Below are positions 45,340-54,230 of a stretch of 64,000 bases of DNA, piece by piece. Source of the DNA: Ruoffia tabacinasalis (GTDB taxonomy: Bacteria > Bacillota > Bacilli > Lactobacillales > Aerococcaceae). The first letter of the stretch is position 1; each line of letters opens with the position of its first letter. Location: contig NZ_JBHSHQ010000029.1 in assembly GCF_042652985.1 (NCBI RefSeq), positions 10,594-74,593 of the forward strand, read 5' to 3'. The notes beneath the pieces were generated by a model that saw only the letters and a program-made list of their open reading frames with translations, did no database searches and was not told the origin of the DNA. The position numbers were made by a program, and so were the translations under genes.

Positions 45340-47289
45340 ATGAAAAAATGGTCAAAAATAGTTCTTTCAACGGTTTTAGCTTTAAGTGCCTTTCCAATGG
45401 CACCTAATCTGGCTAGTGCGGAAGAAAATAGCACAACGGACACAGCAGAAATTGTTGATAACTTAATGAGCGAGATGACACTTGAAGAGAAAATTACTCA
45501 AACAATGATGCCCGACTTTAGAAATTGGATGGTAGATGGTGAAGAAGTTGGTGTTACTGAGTTAAACGATGATATTCGACAAATATTAACGGACTACAAA
45601 TTCGGTGGCGTTATTCTTTTCGCAGAGAATGTTGTAGAAACTGATCAGACAGCCCGTTTAGTCTATCAATTCCAACAAACGATGGTTGATAACCAACATA
45701 TTCCCTTATTGATTGGAATTGATCAAGAAGGTGGGATTGTAAATCGACTTGGCTCAGGTACTCAATTACCTGGTAATATGGCCTTAGGGGCAACCGGTGA
45801 TCCCGCTAATGCCCAAACTGCCGGCTCAGTTATTGGTAGTGAACTGGAAGCCTTAGGCATCAATGTCAACTTTGCGCCGACAGTTGATGTCAATAATAAT
45901 CCTAAAAATCCTGTTATTGGCTTGCGTTCCTTCTCATCTGATCCAGACATTGTATCTGAGTTTGGCTTAAGTTATATTGAAGGGATTCGTGAACATAATG
46001 TAGCTGTTGCTGCTAAGCATTTCCCCGGTCATGGTGATACGGATGTAGATTCACATTACGGTTTGCCGTTGGTGGATAAGAGTTTAGAAGAGTTAGAAGC
46101 AAATGAATTAATACCTTTCAAAGCGGCTATGGATCAAAATGTAGATATGATTATGACAGCCCATATTCAGTTCCCCCAATTAGAATCAGAGACCAAAGTT
46201 TCTGAAGAGGATGGTTCAGACATTCTACTGCCAGCAACCCTATCCCCTGCTATTTTGACAGATTTAGTTCGGGATAAGATGGGTTATGAAGGAATTGTCA
46301 TAACTGATGCTTTAAACATGCAAGCAATTGCTGATAACTTTGGTGAAGTCGATACGGCCATCTTATCCAAACAAGCTGGAGCCGATATTTTATTAATGCC
46401 TGTCATCTTACGCTCTAATGACGATCTAGAATTATTAGATGACGTCATTCAAGGTTTGGTTGACGCGGTAGAAAATGAAGAGATTCCACTTGAAAATATT
46501 GATAATTCAGTGCGTCGCATCTTGACCTTGAAAGCCGAACTGAATTTACTTGATGATTCGTTCTTAAACGAATCTGAAGATGAAGTAGTTGCTAACGCAC
46601 AAGCAGTTGTCGGAAGTGATGAGAATCGAGCGAATGAACGTGAGATTGCAAATCGCGCAGTCACTTTAATTGAAAATGCCCAAGCAGCATTGCCAATCAA
46701 ACCAGAAGCAGATGATCATATTCTCTTTATTACTGCCGATTCGAATCAAGTACCAGGTACTGAGTTTAGTATTGAACGAATGCAACTTGAAGAAGTCATT
46801 CCTAATGACTTTACATATGAAGTCCTAACATATAATGAAGATAGTAATTTTACTGACTTTGCGGATGCGATTAGTCAAGCAACACACGTCGTTGTCTACA
46901 CAAGTATGGTCGACGAAGAGTCACTTAGTGCAGATAACTTTAGAACCGCTATTCCACAAGAAATCTTCTCATATGCGAAAGAGCAAGGGATTGTCACCAT
47001 TCAAGTAAGTATTAATAAACCATATGATGCGATTAACTTCACTGACCGTGATGCCGTATTAATCTCTTATGGTTACAATGGAATGGATCCAACTGAAGGT
47101 GGCCAAGAGCCAGTTGCTTCGTTCGGACCGAATATCCCTGCTGTCGTTGAGGTTATCTTTGGTCTAACAGCATCTGAAGAAGGCCCTACTGGTCAACTCC
47201 CAGTTGACTTACCAGTCATTGAAGACGGGACGCTGATTACAACCGAAGTAGCCTATCCAATTGGCTATCATTCTGAGGATTGGAATTAA
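45340..47289 (+). CDS. Secreted beta-N-acetylhexosaminidase (GH3, NagZ-like)
   Basis: 649 residues. Signal peptide at 1-27 (ends NLASAEE). GH3 core: VDNLMSEMTLEEKITQTMMPDFR, LIGIDQEGGIVNRLGSG, NVNFAPTVDVNNNPKNPVIGLRSFSSDP, the NagZ His/Asp loop AAKHFPGHGDTDVDSHYGLP near residue 225 (general acid-base dyad), and the nucleophile Asp in GIVITDALNMQAIA. A C-terminal alpha/beta domain follows, as in B. subtilis NagZ (YbbD). It removes GlcNAc from muropeptides outside the cell. The MurNAc operon at 54-58 kb would use the rest. Confidence 0.93.
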   Translation: MKKWSKIVLSTVLALSAFPMAPNLASAEENSTTDTAEIVDNLMSEMTLEEKITQTMMPDFRNWMVDGEEVGVTELNDDIRQILTDYKFGGVILFAENVVETDQTARLVYQFQQTMVDNQHIPLLIGIDQEGGIVNRLGSGTQLPGNMALGATGDPANAQTAGSVIGSELEALGINVNFAPTVDVNNNPKNPVIGLRSFSSDPDIVSEFGLSYIEGIREHNVAVAAKHFPGHGDTDVDSHYGLPLVDKSLEELEANELIPFKAAMDQNVDMIMTAHIQFPQLESETKVSEEDGSDILLPATLSPAILTDLVRDKMGYEGIVITDALNMQAIADNFGEVDTAILSKQAGADILLMPVILRSNDDLELLDDVIQGLVDAVENEEIPLENIDNSVRRILTLKAELNLLDDSFLNESEDEVVANAQAVVGSDENRANEREIANRAVTLIENAQAALPIKPEADDHILFITADSNQVPGTEFSIERMQLEEVIPNDFTYEVLTYNEDSNFTDFADAISQATHVVVYTSMVDEESLSADNFRTAIPQEIFSYAKEQGIVTIQVSINKPYDAINFTDRDAVLISYGYNGMDPTEGGQEPVASFGPNIPAVVEVIFGLTASEEGPTGQLPVDLPVIEDGTLITTEVAYPIGYHSEDWN

Positions 47290-47290
47290 G

Positions 47291-47900
47291 TAGGATTGCT
47301 TGTAGGATTTCGCTAATATGGATATTGGTATTAGCGAATTAGCAGATATGAACTTACAAATAAATAAACCCATCTCCTAAAATCGAGATGGGTTTATTAT
47401 TTTGCTTACTCTTCTAAAGCAAATTCATAAGAATTATATTCAATCGTATTATCGTCAGAATGTGTGAACTCGATGAGGTCATTATTAAACAACTTAATGC
47501 GAATGCTCTCATCCGACTCGACAATCTCAGGGTTAGTAATGGTGAAAACAACATTGCCCATCGGATCAATGGACGAGTAAATTCCAGATGATCCATCTTG
47601 AATTTGTTGAATCACATTGAAAACAGTCGGATTATTATCTAAATCCAGTTGATCTTCAATGGCATTAAAACTAATTCCTAACTCTTCTTGCAGTGATTGG
47701 ATATCATCGGATTCTGAGTTGGGATCAAGTTGACTCAAGGCAGAATTGTCTGTGTGATTTGCTAATAAGAGCATGACCTCTCTTGCTTCAGGTGCCTCAT
47801 TATTGATAGTTAATTGAACGCTATTCGACGTGAATACGATATGGCTAATAGGACTCTCTTCATTCTCGCTTACATAACTTTGATTATCGTTGGCAGAAAC
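47291..47900. repeat. 610-bp duplicated block, copy 1
   Basis: Runs from TAGGATTGCTTGTAGGA just after the GH3 stop to the codons for the VSA signal-cleavage site. The second copy is at 50972-51581, same length and same internal offsets (terminator at +72, stop at +115), so no net indel is seen. Confidence 0.92.
47363..47398. terminator. Bidirectional terminator, duplicated block copy 1
   Basis: AATAAACCCATCTC (47363-47376) / GAGATGGGTTTATT (47385-47398), a perfect 14-bp stem between convergent genes. Confidence 0.88.
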
Positions 47901-47963
47901 AGAAATTGAACTAATAGATACTAGTGATACTAATAAGATTATATACTTTAATATTTTTTTCAT
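47406..47963 (-). CDS. Secreted protein of unknown function, duplicated, copy 1
   Basis: 185 residues: signal peptide MKKILKYIILLVSLVSISSISVSA then a mature, acidic ~161-residue part (starts NDNQSYVSENEESPISHIVF). No family recognised. The mature region nearly equals the gene at 51087-51644; I see about seven or eight substitutions, mostly conservative. Signal peptides are unrelated. Translation probably depends on GAGGAG inside the end of the upstream gene, 12 bases before the ATG. Confidence 0.75.
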   Translation of the reverse strand: MKKILKYIILLVSLVSISSISVSANDNQSYVSENEESPISHIVFTSNSVQLTINNEAPEAREVMLLLANHTDNSALSQLDPNSESDDIQSLQEELGISFNAIEDQLDLDNNPTVFNVIQQIQDGSSGIYSSIDPMGNVVFTITNPEIVESDESIRIKLFNNDLIEFTHSDDNTIEYNSYEFALEE

Positions 47964-47972
47964 CAGAATATC

Positions 47973-48323
47973 TTACTCCTCTACAATTACTCTACTAATT
48001 GGGTTACCTGAATTAGATGTTACATACCCTGTATAAGTCACATACCACGCATACATCTTATCCCCTATACCTCCACCATATCGTCTTTCAGAATAAGATT
48101 CGTGCAAAATCCCTTTATAGAGTCCATCATTATATGAGTAAGTAGATGAATAACTAGGAGGAAAAGAACCATACCCAACAAATACTGTAACAGTTTTTCT
48201 TATTGTATGTGCTGATAAATTATTTTCTATATCACTACTATCAAAATTTGATGCTTCTGTATGCGAAAGTGTTACATTTCCTAAAGAAATAGTTAATAAA
48301 ATTAATGCTATTATTTTTTTCAT
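47973..48323 (-). CDS. Small secreted protein with a Tyr/Gly-rich repeat-like domain, A
   Basis: 116 residues; signal peptide to about residue 24 (MKKIIALILLTISLGNVTLSHTEA). Mature part: TVTVFVGYGSFPPSYSSTYSYNDGLYKGILHESY, then AWYVTYTGYVTSNSG. The pattern aromatic-Y-N-D-G-x-Y-x-G-x-L ... Y-x-G-x-V is found repeated in some Bacillota surface proteins. The next gene has a similar single copy. Not a bacteriocin family I can name. Operon with the neighbours at 47406 and 48338. Confidence 0.65.
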   Translation of the reverse strand: MKKIIALILLTISLGNVTLSHTEASNFDSSDIENNLSAHTIRKTVTVFVGYGSFPPSYSSTYSYNDGLYKGILHESYSERRYGGGIGDKMYAWYVTYTGYVTSNSGNPISRVIVEE

Positions 48324-48337
48324 TTTAATTATCCTTT

Positions 48338-48670
48338 CTATTTTGCCTCAACGGGAGCTTTAGACGGAATAGGTATTGCTGAATCTACAGGATATACATA
48401 GCCACTATAATACGACATTGAGTTTGGTCGAGGAGTAAAACCAACTTTTTGTAAGTAACCATGCCAATATCCATTATGATAGTAAAAGGTTGCTGGACCA
48501 TTTCCATAAACGGGATGCATTTCAATCCACATTCTTCTTACATCAAGTGGTTCAATTATATTACTAGAAATATCTATTTCATTATCATTTTCAAAAGCTA
48601 TAGCAACAGATGTAGGTAATACTAAGGTAGCAATTAATAGTCCTGTTAATAAAATCTTATATTTTTTCAT
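48338..48670 (-). CDS. Small secreted protein with a Tyr/Gly-rich repeat-like domain, B
   Basis: 110 residues; signal peptide about 1-25 (MKKYKILLTGLLIATLVLPTSVAIA). Mature part has PATFYYHNGYWHGYLQKVGF and SMSYYSGYVYPVD, the same aromatic/Gly layout as the neighbouring protein A (YSYNDGLYKGIL ... YTGYV). Ends with a Pro-rich tail. Function unknown; joint secretion with protein A is inferred from gene order. Confidence 0.65.
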   Translation of the reverse strand: MKKYKILLTGLLIATLVLPTSVAIAFENDNEIDISSNIIEPLDVRRMWIEMHPVYGNGPATFYYHNGYWHGYLQKVGFTPRPNSMSYYSGYVYPVDSAIPIPSKAPVEAK

Positions 48671-48780
48671 ACATTATACTGTCCTTATTAATTATCCAAT
48701 TAGAAAAATTACGACTAACTTTCATAGTTTCCCTTGATTTATTATAAATTTACCCAAGGTACTCTTCTAATCCGTATGTA

Positions 48781-48912
48781 TCAATCATCTACGTCATAAG
48801 CAATTCCTGGATCAAATCCAAAAGGTTCATTTACTGAATAGTAATCATAGTTTTTTATTGCACTATTACTTAGTAAACAGCTTAATATCATAATCAAAGA
48901 TAATCTTCGCAC
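48781..48912 (-). CDS. 43-residue exported or membrane peptide candidate
   Basis: GTG start with a near-ideal ribosome site (AAAAGGAGGA, six bases spacing). N-terminus MRRLSLIMILSCLLSNSA is a basic, hydrophobic signal with a lipobox-like cysteine; the C-terminal ~25 residues are acidic and aromatic (YDYYSVNEPFGFDPGI). It is the first gene of the small secreted-protein cluster and lies downstream, on the same strand, of an XRE-TPR regulator. PapR-like signal peptides have this size and order, but no sequence match can be claimed. Confidence 0.5.
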   Translation of the reverse strand: MRRLSLIMILSCLLSNSAIKNYDYYSVNEPFGFDPGIAYDVDD

Positions 48913-49390
48913 TTTAGTATCCTCCTTTTCTAATTTATATTTAATATATCGCTTATTTTATCTCTTGTCAAATATTTTAAATCTCACATACGTTTATTTC
49001 AAGTAGATATCCCAATTGGGATATGAAGTGTTGGATGAAGAAAACTTTGACCTGTTTTTTCTCCTTTTATAAAAAAATGTGGATATCTCGTTATAAAATT
49101 TATTTTTGTCGGATATCATTGAACTACCAAAATTACTTTTAAATGATGGCTTCTCTATAGCTAGGCTAAGTATTAGATTTCATCATAAATCAGAAGAACA
49201 AATCCAAATATTTTTGACATACATTGGACCAAAAATAGATTATTTGCAAAACCTTACTTTTTTGTGGCTATACTAACACTCAATCGTGTATCAATCAAAA
49301 GAAGCTAAGATAGATTGAAGCCCCCATAAATATATTTTGAGTATTTCCAGGATATTACTACTTTGTTTTCACATGACAATTTTCGTATAG
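48913..49390. other. Gene-poor stretch before the IS relic
   Basis: 478 bases, AT-rich. One frame stays open from about 49105 to 49285 on the plus strand without a plausible start, possibly degenerate coding DNA. A likely promoter for the 43-residue gene lies at its left edge. Nothing else is identifiable. Confidence 0.4.
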
Positions 49391-49873
49391 ATGTTGGTGA
49401 AAACACAAAATCAAACTGCTTTTAAATCCAACTTTGGAAATTATGGTGATCCACCATCAAAAATTTATTGTACCTACACGGTTTGCTCACCCAAGTACAA
49501 CGGCTTGTTGATAATCCAGGCAAGCCGTTATCATTGCTTCAGTATTAATGAATACAACCAGTATTTACTTAAGCTCTAGAGTGAATTTAATACCAATACT
49601 TTTCAAAAAAGGAACCTTCTTCAACCATTCGAAAAATTTAAAAACAGTGCTCACGGGAATTACCAAATTATTCTTAAGAAGTGTGAAAATTTAATAGAAT
49701 TCTCTGAATTAGGAGATCGGAATTCTCTGGTTTATACTTCACTCAAAACTCGTATTGAAGACTATATCGATTATTACAGCAATACACGGATTAAAACAAA
49801 ATTGAGTAGCCTATTTCCGGTAGCATACCGAAAACAAGACACTCAACTGACTGCTTATTATTCAATTATATAA
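49391..49873 (+). pseudogene. IS3-family transposase (OrfB) C-terminal relic
   Basis: One frame runs through this stretch with a single TAG (49577-49579). Its end reads TRIEDYIDYYSNTRIKTKLSSLFPVAYRKQ, the C-terminus of IS3/IS150-type DDE transposases (normally YIDYYNN-x-RI-x-x-KL-x-x-x-SPV-x-YR). The upstream part is heavily degenerate and the catalytic residues are gone. CTCCAACTTTGGAGGTTCAG at 49875-49894 looks like the right inverted repeat of such elements. The left end was not found. Confidence 0.75.
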
Positions 49874-49967
49874 ACTCCAACTTTGGAGGTTCAGTGCATT
49901 CTAATGTCTTCATTACGTTTTTTACTCAAGTCTATTTTTCCAGCTTTTTCGTAAGAATTATTCATCA

Positions 49968-50819
49968 CTAAGATTTTGAAAGATACTCTTTCAAAGATAA
50001 GTACATCAAGTCATTATCGTACACTTTGTATAATATAAGTGCCTTGTTATAGTAATCCTCGATTTCAGTTTCTGTTAGAAAGCTTTCTCCAATGTCTGCT
50101 AATAAGCAGAATAAGTCCGCTAAAAGATAACTACTATGATACTTTTTGCAAATGTCAATTACTTCTAAAATTTCTCGAATCGCAATTGGTGTCTCTTTAT
50201 TTTTCACGAGAAATCTTGCATAGTTATATCTGATTTTAATTAACAACTGGAAGTTATCTATAAAAGTAAGATCCAATTTTTCTGCCTGTTTAATATTATT
50301 TAAAAAGGATCTTTTATATTTTTCAATCTCTCCATTTTCAAAGTAAAATGAGGATAACACATTCCAAAACTCTAAATAGAACGAGTGTTCTTCTTTTACA
50401 TCTTTTGCTACTTTTTCTAATCTTTTTATAGCCTCATTTTTTTGGCCTTTAACATTATATGTAATTATGGCTTTCAACCATTCGATATATATGGCATCTT
50501 GAGAAGTAATAACTACATCATTTTCAATTTTTACTTCTAGTAGATATTTTAAAGCATTGAAGTCTCTTTTTTTTAAAAGATTATCAGCTAATTCCTTAAA
50601 CTGGGTTAAATTCGTTTGTGAATCTTCAATATTATTGTCAAAGAAATATTCCATAGATACATTAAGTCGTTTTGACAACTTATATAGAATATCTGAACTT
50701 GGTGCATAATCATTATTTTCAATTTTACTGATTTGGCTTTGTTCACAAATATCAGCTGCAAGTTCACTTTGTGTTAAACCCAGTTCCTTTCTTCTATTTT
50801 TCATTCTATATCCTAGCAA
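49968..50819 (-). CDS. XRE-family regulator with TPR-like C-terminus (PlcR/Rgg type), copy 3
   Basis: 283 residues. HTH: MLGYRMKNRRKELGLTQSELAADICEQSQISKIENNDYAPSSDILYKLSKRLNVSMEYFF. The remainder consists of paired helices (for example NALKYLLEVKIENDVVITSQDAIYIEWLKAIITYNV, HSSYLLADLFCLLADIGESFLTETEIEDYYNKALILYKV), matching TPR-type RRNPP regulators that bind short peptides. It is closer to the PlcR/PrgX arrangement than the two at 38.7-40.5 kb. Ribosome site AAGGGGAGG precedes the ATG. Confidence 0.78.
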   Translation of the reverse strand: MLGYRMKNRRKELGLTQSELAADICEQSQISKIENNDYAPSSDILYKLSKRLNVSMEYFFDNNIEDSQTNLTQFKELADNLLKKRDFNALKYLLEVKIENDVVITSQDAIYIEWLKAIITYNVKGQKNEAIKRLEKVAKDVKEEHSFYLEFWNVLSSFYFENGEIEKYKRSFLNNIKQAEKLDLTFIDNFQLLIKIRYNYARFLVKNKETPIAIREILEVIDICKKYHSSYLLADLFCLLADIGESFLTETEIEDYYNKALILYKVYDNDLMYLSLKEYLSKS

Positions 50820-50971
50820 AATTAAAACCTCCCCTTAAATCATTTTACATCTACTTATAACTTTTATTATACCATTAGCAATGCAAAATATCTCAAATAA
50901 AATATTTCTCTCTTTTAAGAATTCATCTTAAATCTTGACTATCTGAATGATTGAAGAAAGATTCAATTTAT

Positions 50972-51581
50972 TAGGATTGCTTGTAGGAATTCGCTAGTAT
51001 GGAAGCTGGTATTAGCGTATAAGCAGAATTTAACCTATAACTAAATAAACCCATCTCCAAAAATCGAGATGGGTTTATTATTTTACTTACTCTTCTAACG
51101 CAAAGTCATAAGAATTATATTCAATCGAATTATCATCAGAACGTGTGAACTCGATTAGGTCATTATTAAACAACTTAATGCGAATGCTCTCATCCGACTC
51201 GACGATTTCTGGGTTAGTAATGGTGAATACAACATTGCCCATCGGATCAACGGACGAGTAAATTCCAGATGATGCATCTTGAATTTGTTGAATCACATTG
51301 AAAACAGTCGGATTATTATCTAAATCCAGTTGATCTTCAATGGCATTAAAACTAATTCCTAACTCTTCTTGCAGTGATTGGATATCATCGGATTCTGAGT
51401 TGGGATCAAGTTGATTCAAGGCAGAATTGTCTGTGTGATTTGCTAAAAGGAGCATGACTTCTCTTGCTTCAGGTGCCTCATTATTAATAGTCAATTGAAC
51501 GCTATTCGAGTTAAATACGATATGGCTAATAGGACTCTCTTCATTCTCGCTTACATAACTTTGATTATCGTTGGCAGAAAC
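50972..51581. repeat. 610-bp duplicated block, copy 2
   Basis: Same content as 47291-47900: 115-base downstream flank with terminator plus the mature coding region. Left border within TTATTAGGATTGC; right border at GTTGGCAGAAAC, the codons for VSAN. Confidence 0.92.
51044..51079 (-). terminator. Terminator, duplicated block copy 2
   Basis: AATAAACCCATCTC (51044-51057) / GAGATGGGTTTATT (51066-51079). Confidence 0.88.
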
Positions 51582-51644
51582 GGGTGTTAGACTTATAGAT
51601 ATCATCGGCATTAGTATCATCAAAAACGATACTATTTTTTTCAT
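51087..51644 (-). CDS. Secreted protein of unknown function, duplicated, copy 2
   Basis: 185 residues from ATG 51644, with AAAGGTG five bases upstream; a longer in-frame start at 51686 has no site. Signal peptide MKKIVSFLMILMPMISISLTPVSA, unlike copy 1; mature part nearly identical. The first duplicated base on this side falls at the signal-cleavage codons. It is monocistronic, whereas copy 1 is last in an operon, so the two copies are likely expressed under different control. Confidence 0.75.
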   Translation of the reverse strand: MKKIVSFLMILMPMISISLTPVSANDNQSYVSENEESPISHIVFNSNSVQLTINNEAPEAREVMLLLANHTDNSALNQLDPNSESDDIQSLQEELGISFNAIEDQLDLDNNPTVFNVIQQIQDASSGIYSSVDPMGNVVFTITNPEIVESDESIRIKLFNNDLIEFTRSDDNSIEYNSYDFALEE

Positions 51645-51783
51645 TATATCACCTTTCTTTTCTGTAACATTCAATGCATTGGGCAACTATAAATATTGAG
51701 GCATCCTCACTCCTTTATGTCTATATTACTATATTCATATTATAATATGACAAATCATAAGTCAATATTATTATCTTAAGGTA

Positions 51784-51856
51784 AATAACCCCCTTTACAA
51801 ACAAGACGGTTAGCATCGGACTTTCCACAAGCTAACTCTTTGTAAAGGGGGTTATT
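51784..51856 (-). terminator. Long hairpin after the CapA-like gene
   Basis: Perfect 18-bp arms AATAACCCCCTTTACAAA (51784-51801) / TTTGTAAAGGGGGTTATT (51839-51856) enclosing a second stem GGTTAGC ... GCTAACT. Unusually large for a terminator. Confidence 0.8.
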
Positions 51857-51868
51857 AATCGTATTATT

Positions 51869-53230
51869 TTATCTGAACACGTCCGCTACTTCTTCAGAGG
51901 CTTCTGTCTCCAAGTGTGTGACAAAGTCAAAGTCTTCAATATAAGTATGCATCCGCTCTTCAATGGTATCCCACCACAGTTGTCCATCTGGTATTTGATG
52001 TAATTCAATATCAGCATAAGGAACAACTTGATACATTTTCTCTGCTTCTACACCAAGATTGAATATCGGCATGAATTTAGGGTTAGTAACTGAAACTTCG
52101 CCTGTCTCGTCTTTCTTGAACGTCACTTCTGTAATTCCACCTTGTTTATTATCAAGGTCTCGTTGTCCTGAGAGGAAACTCGCTTGAGAATAGATTGCGA
52201 ATGTATCGCCATCATTATACCAATCCATTGGTTGTAACACATGAGGATGCCCACCTAAAATTAATTTAGCACCTGCATCACTCAAAGCTTGAAAGACATA
52301 GAACTGCTCATCATTAGGCAAAGTTCCATACTCTTCACCAAGCTGCAGACTCACAACAACTGCATCAACTTGCTGGTTCAGCGCTTCTACTTCCGCAACC
52401 ATCAGTGGCACATCAATAAGGCTAATTAAATACTCCTCACCTGCTGGAACTGGCATACCATTTGTTCCATAGGAATAATTAAGAAAGCCAACGCTAATTC
52501 CATTCGCTTCAATGATTCTTGGAGTATTATAATCTTCCCAAGAATCATAACTTCCAACATACATCATATCTGCTTCTTGTAGATTTTGTAAGGAATAATG
52601 TGCGCCTTCCCCGTACCAATCAAGCGTGTGGTTAGTCGCATTACTTACAATATCGAAGCCAACGGCTTTAAGATTTTGAATAATTTCATGTGGTGCACTA
52701 AATTGTGGGTACCCGCTGACTGGTAATTGGGGTGAGGCAGCAATCACTTCAAGGTTAGCCATCGAAATATCAGCATATTCAATATAAGGTTGAATATAAG
52801 CTAGCATCGGCATAAAGTCATACGCTGCGTCAGTGTTAAATGTTTCCGAATCAAAGCCCGCTTCATTCATCTGTTGAACTGTATCTTGATAGACTGGCGA
52901 TTCTGTATCCGCTAGATAACTCACTCTGTCATGAATTAATACGTCCCCTACCGAACGCAGCGTTAGCTCCCCTTCTACGCCTTGATAAGGTTCTTGGCTT
53001 TCCTTTATTGGGAGTCCTGTATAGAGGAATTCGTCTTTTATTGGTTCTTGCAAAGCTTCTTCTTCTGATTCACTATTGGATGTATTTTCCATTGATACTT
53101 GTTCTTCTGTTGATGCAATTTCTTGACTTGCTTGCGATAAATAAAAGTTGTTATAGACAAAGTACACCCCTGTAACTATAACTAATATACTAATCCCAAG
53201 AATAATCCATTCTGTTCTTCTCTTTGACAT
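51869..53230 (-). CDS. CapA-family (PGA_cap) metallophosphatase-like protein
   Basis: 453 residues. One N-terminal membrane helix (about 9-29), a Glu/Ser-rich linker, then the CapA domain: GELTLRSVGDVLIHDRV, ISMANLEVIAASP, FDIVSNATNHTLDWYGEGAHYSL, AVVVSLQLGEEYGTLPND, AKLILGGHPHVLQPMDWY and FAIYSQASFLSGQRD. These are the metal-binding Asp, Asn, His sites of the calcineurin-like fold. No capB/capC polyglutamate synthesis genes are nearby, so an envelope role other than gamma-PGA capsule is likely. Confidence 0.9.
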   Translation of the reverse strand: MSKRRTEWIILGISILVIVTGVYFVYNNFYLSQASQEIASTEEQVSMENTSNSESEEEALQEPIKDEFLYTGLPIKESQEPYQGVEGELTLRSVGDVLIHDRVSYLADTESPVYQDTVQQMNEAGFDSETFNTDAAYDFMPMLAYIQPYIEYADISMANLEVIAASPQLPVSGYPQFSAPHEIIQNLKAVGFDIVSNATNHTLDWYGEGAHYSLQNLQEADMMYVGSYDSWEDYNTPRIIEANGISVGFLNYSYGTNGMPVPAGEEYLISLIDVPLMVAEVEALNQQVDAVVVSLQLGEEYGTLPNDEQFYVFQALSDAGAKLILGGHPHVLQPMDWYNDGDTFAIYSQASFLSGQRDLDNKQGGITEVTFKKDETGEVSVTNPKFMPIFNLGVEAEKMYQVVPYADIELHQIPDGQLWWDTIEERMHTYIEDFDFVTHLETEASEEVADVFR

Positions 53231-53251
53231 TGTTGACTCCTTACGTTCCCT

Positions 53252-54091
53252 TTATTCGTTTAATCCTTTAGCTTCAATTTTGTTTACCATTAATTCATCT
53301 GTCACATCGACACTTATCGTTTTTCCTAAAGGATCTTTCCAGATAAATTGCTGACTGTCTTCTTGAATATTGTAGACATACGTCCAATTTTCACCCACTG
53401 TTTCAATAACTCGTTGGATTCCCAAATCCTCAATCTCATTCAATGTATCGATATCAGCTTGTGTAATAGTGAGATTTGCACGACCATAATTTGCCTGTCC
53501 CACTTCATATTTAAGCAACTCTTTCGAATCCCATGCATAAGTATAACTTTGACTTCCTGATATATAGGTCATCTCATCTTGAATAAATGAAAAATCATAA
53601 TCTTCATAGGCTGAATCTAAAGCTTCAAAACTTGGTAATGATGTCAAATTAGCCAATGTATCTTTTACTAGCTCTAAGTCCTCTTCTGAGTCTGATGGTT
53701 CTATGGTCTCAAAAGTTGGATAAAAATAGCCGTAGAAATATTCGACCTTATTATCCTCATTAATAGCAGCGGTCAATTTGAAAGTATTTACAACCACCCA
53801 CATATCATAACTAATCATGTCATCTGTGTAGGTATAGTCATCACCAAAGCGATCAATCAGCTCATCCACTCCAAAAATCCCATCAATATTTATGTTACTT
53901 TGAACAGCTACTTTCGTCAGATCTAATAATTCTTTGACTTTCTTATAGACACTTTCCTTAGATTCATCACTGAACTCACCTTCTAAAATTTGTGTCGCCA
54001 AATCTGCTGGAACGTTCTCACTTGCTTTTACAGTGATTACTTGTCCTGTCATTAAAATTCCCAGGCAAGATATTAGTAATACTCTTTTCAT
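53252..54091 (-). CDS. Secreted DUF6612-like protein
   Basis: 279 residues from ATG 54091, with AAAGGAG ten bases upstream; the longer start at 54112 includes that site. Signal peptide about 1-24 (ends VKASEN). Mature part is acidic with alternating beta segments; it resembles the LppX/DUF6612 type (a peptide-chain lipoprotein-like fold) in pattern, like the gene at 62900. It lies upstream of the CapA-like gene with 21 bases between them, a likely operon. Confidence 0.55.
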   Translation of the reverse strand: MKRVLLISCLGILMTGQVITVKASENVPADLATQILEGEFSDESKESVYKKVKELLDLTKVAVQSNINIDGIFGVDELIDRFGDDYTYTDDMISYDMWVVVNTFKLTAAINEDNKVEYFYGYFYPTFETIEPSDSEEDLELVKDTLANLTSLPSFEALDSAYEDYDFSFIQDEMTYISGSQSYTYAWDSKELLKYEVGQANYGRANLTITQADIDTLNEIEDLGIQRVIETVGENWTYVYNIQEDSQQFIWKDPLGKTISVDVTDELMVNKIEAKGLNE

Positions 54092-54123
54092 AATTTCTAC
54101 TCTCCTTTCCATTGTATTTTTCC

Positions 54124-54138
54124 TGTGATCGTTTTCTA
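54124..54138. promoter_or_regulatory. CcpA-like operator upstream of the DUF6612-like gene
   Basis: Minus strand TAGAAAACGATCACA, one mismatch to WTGNAANCGNWNNCW. The same 15-mer with one change occurs at 57833-57847 before mupG. Confidence 0.5.
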
Positions 54139-54230
54139 TAATACTAAGTTTACACTATTCTTTTTTGTAAAACCACCGCTTTAAAATTGAGTTGGATGAG
54201 ATTTAGACTGTTTCTTTGGATTTTTTTGTG

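Noticed and set aside
47973..48323. Lactococcin 972-type bacteriocin
   Set aside because: Size and signal peptide would fit, but the residue pattern does not match and no immunity/ABC genes adjoin.
48913..49390. Open frame of about 60 codons near 49105-49285
   Set aside because: No start or ribosome site and no recognisable similarity; listed only as gene-poor sequence.
51869..53230. Poly-gamma-glutamate capsule locus
   Set aside because: Only a CapA-like protein occurs; capB, capC and capD genes are missing nearby.
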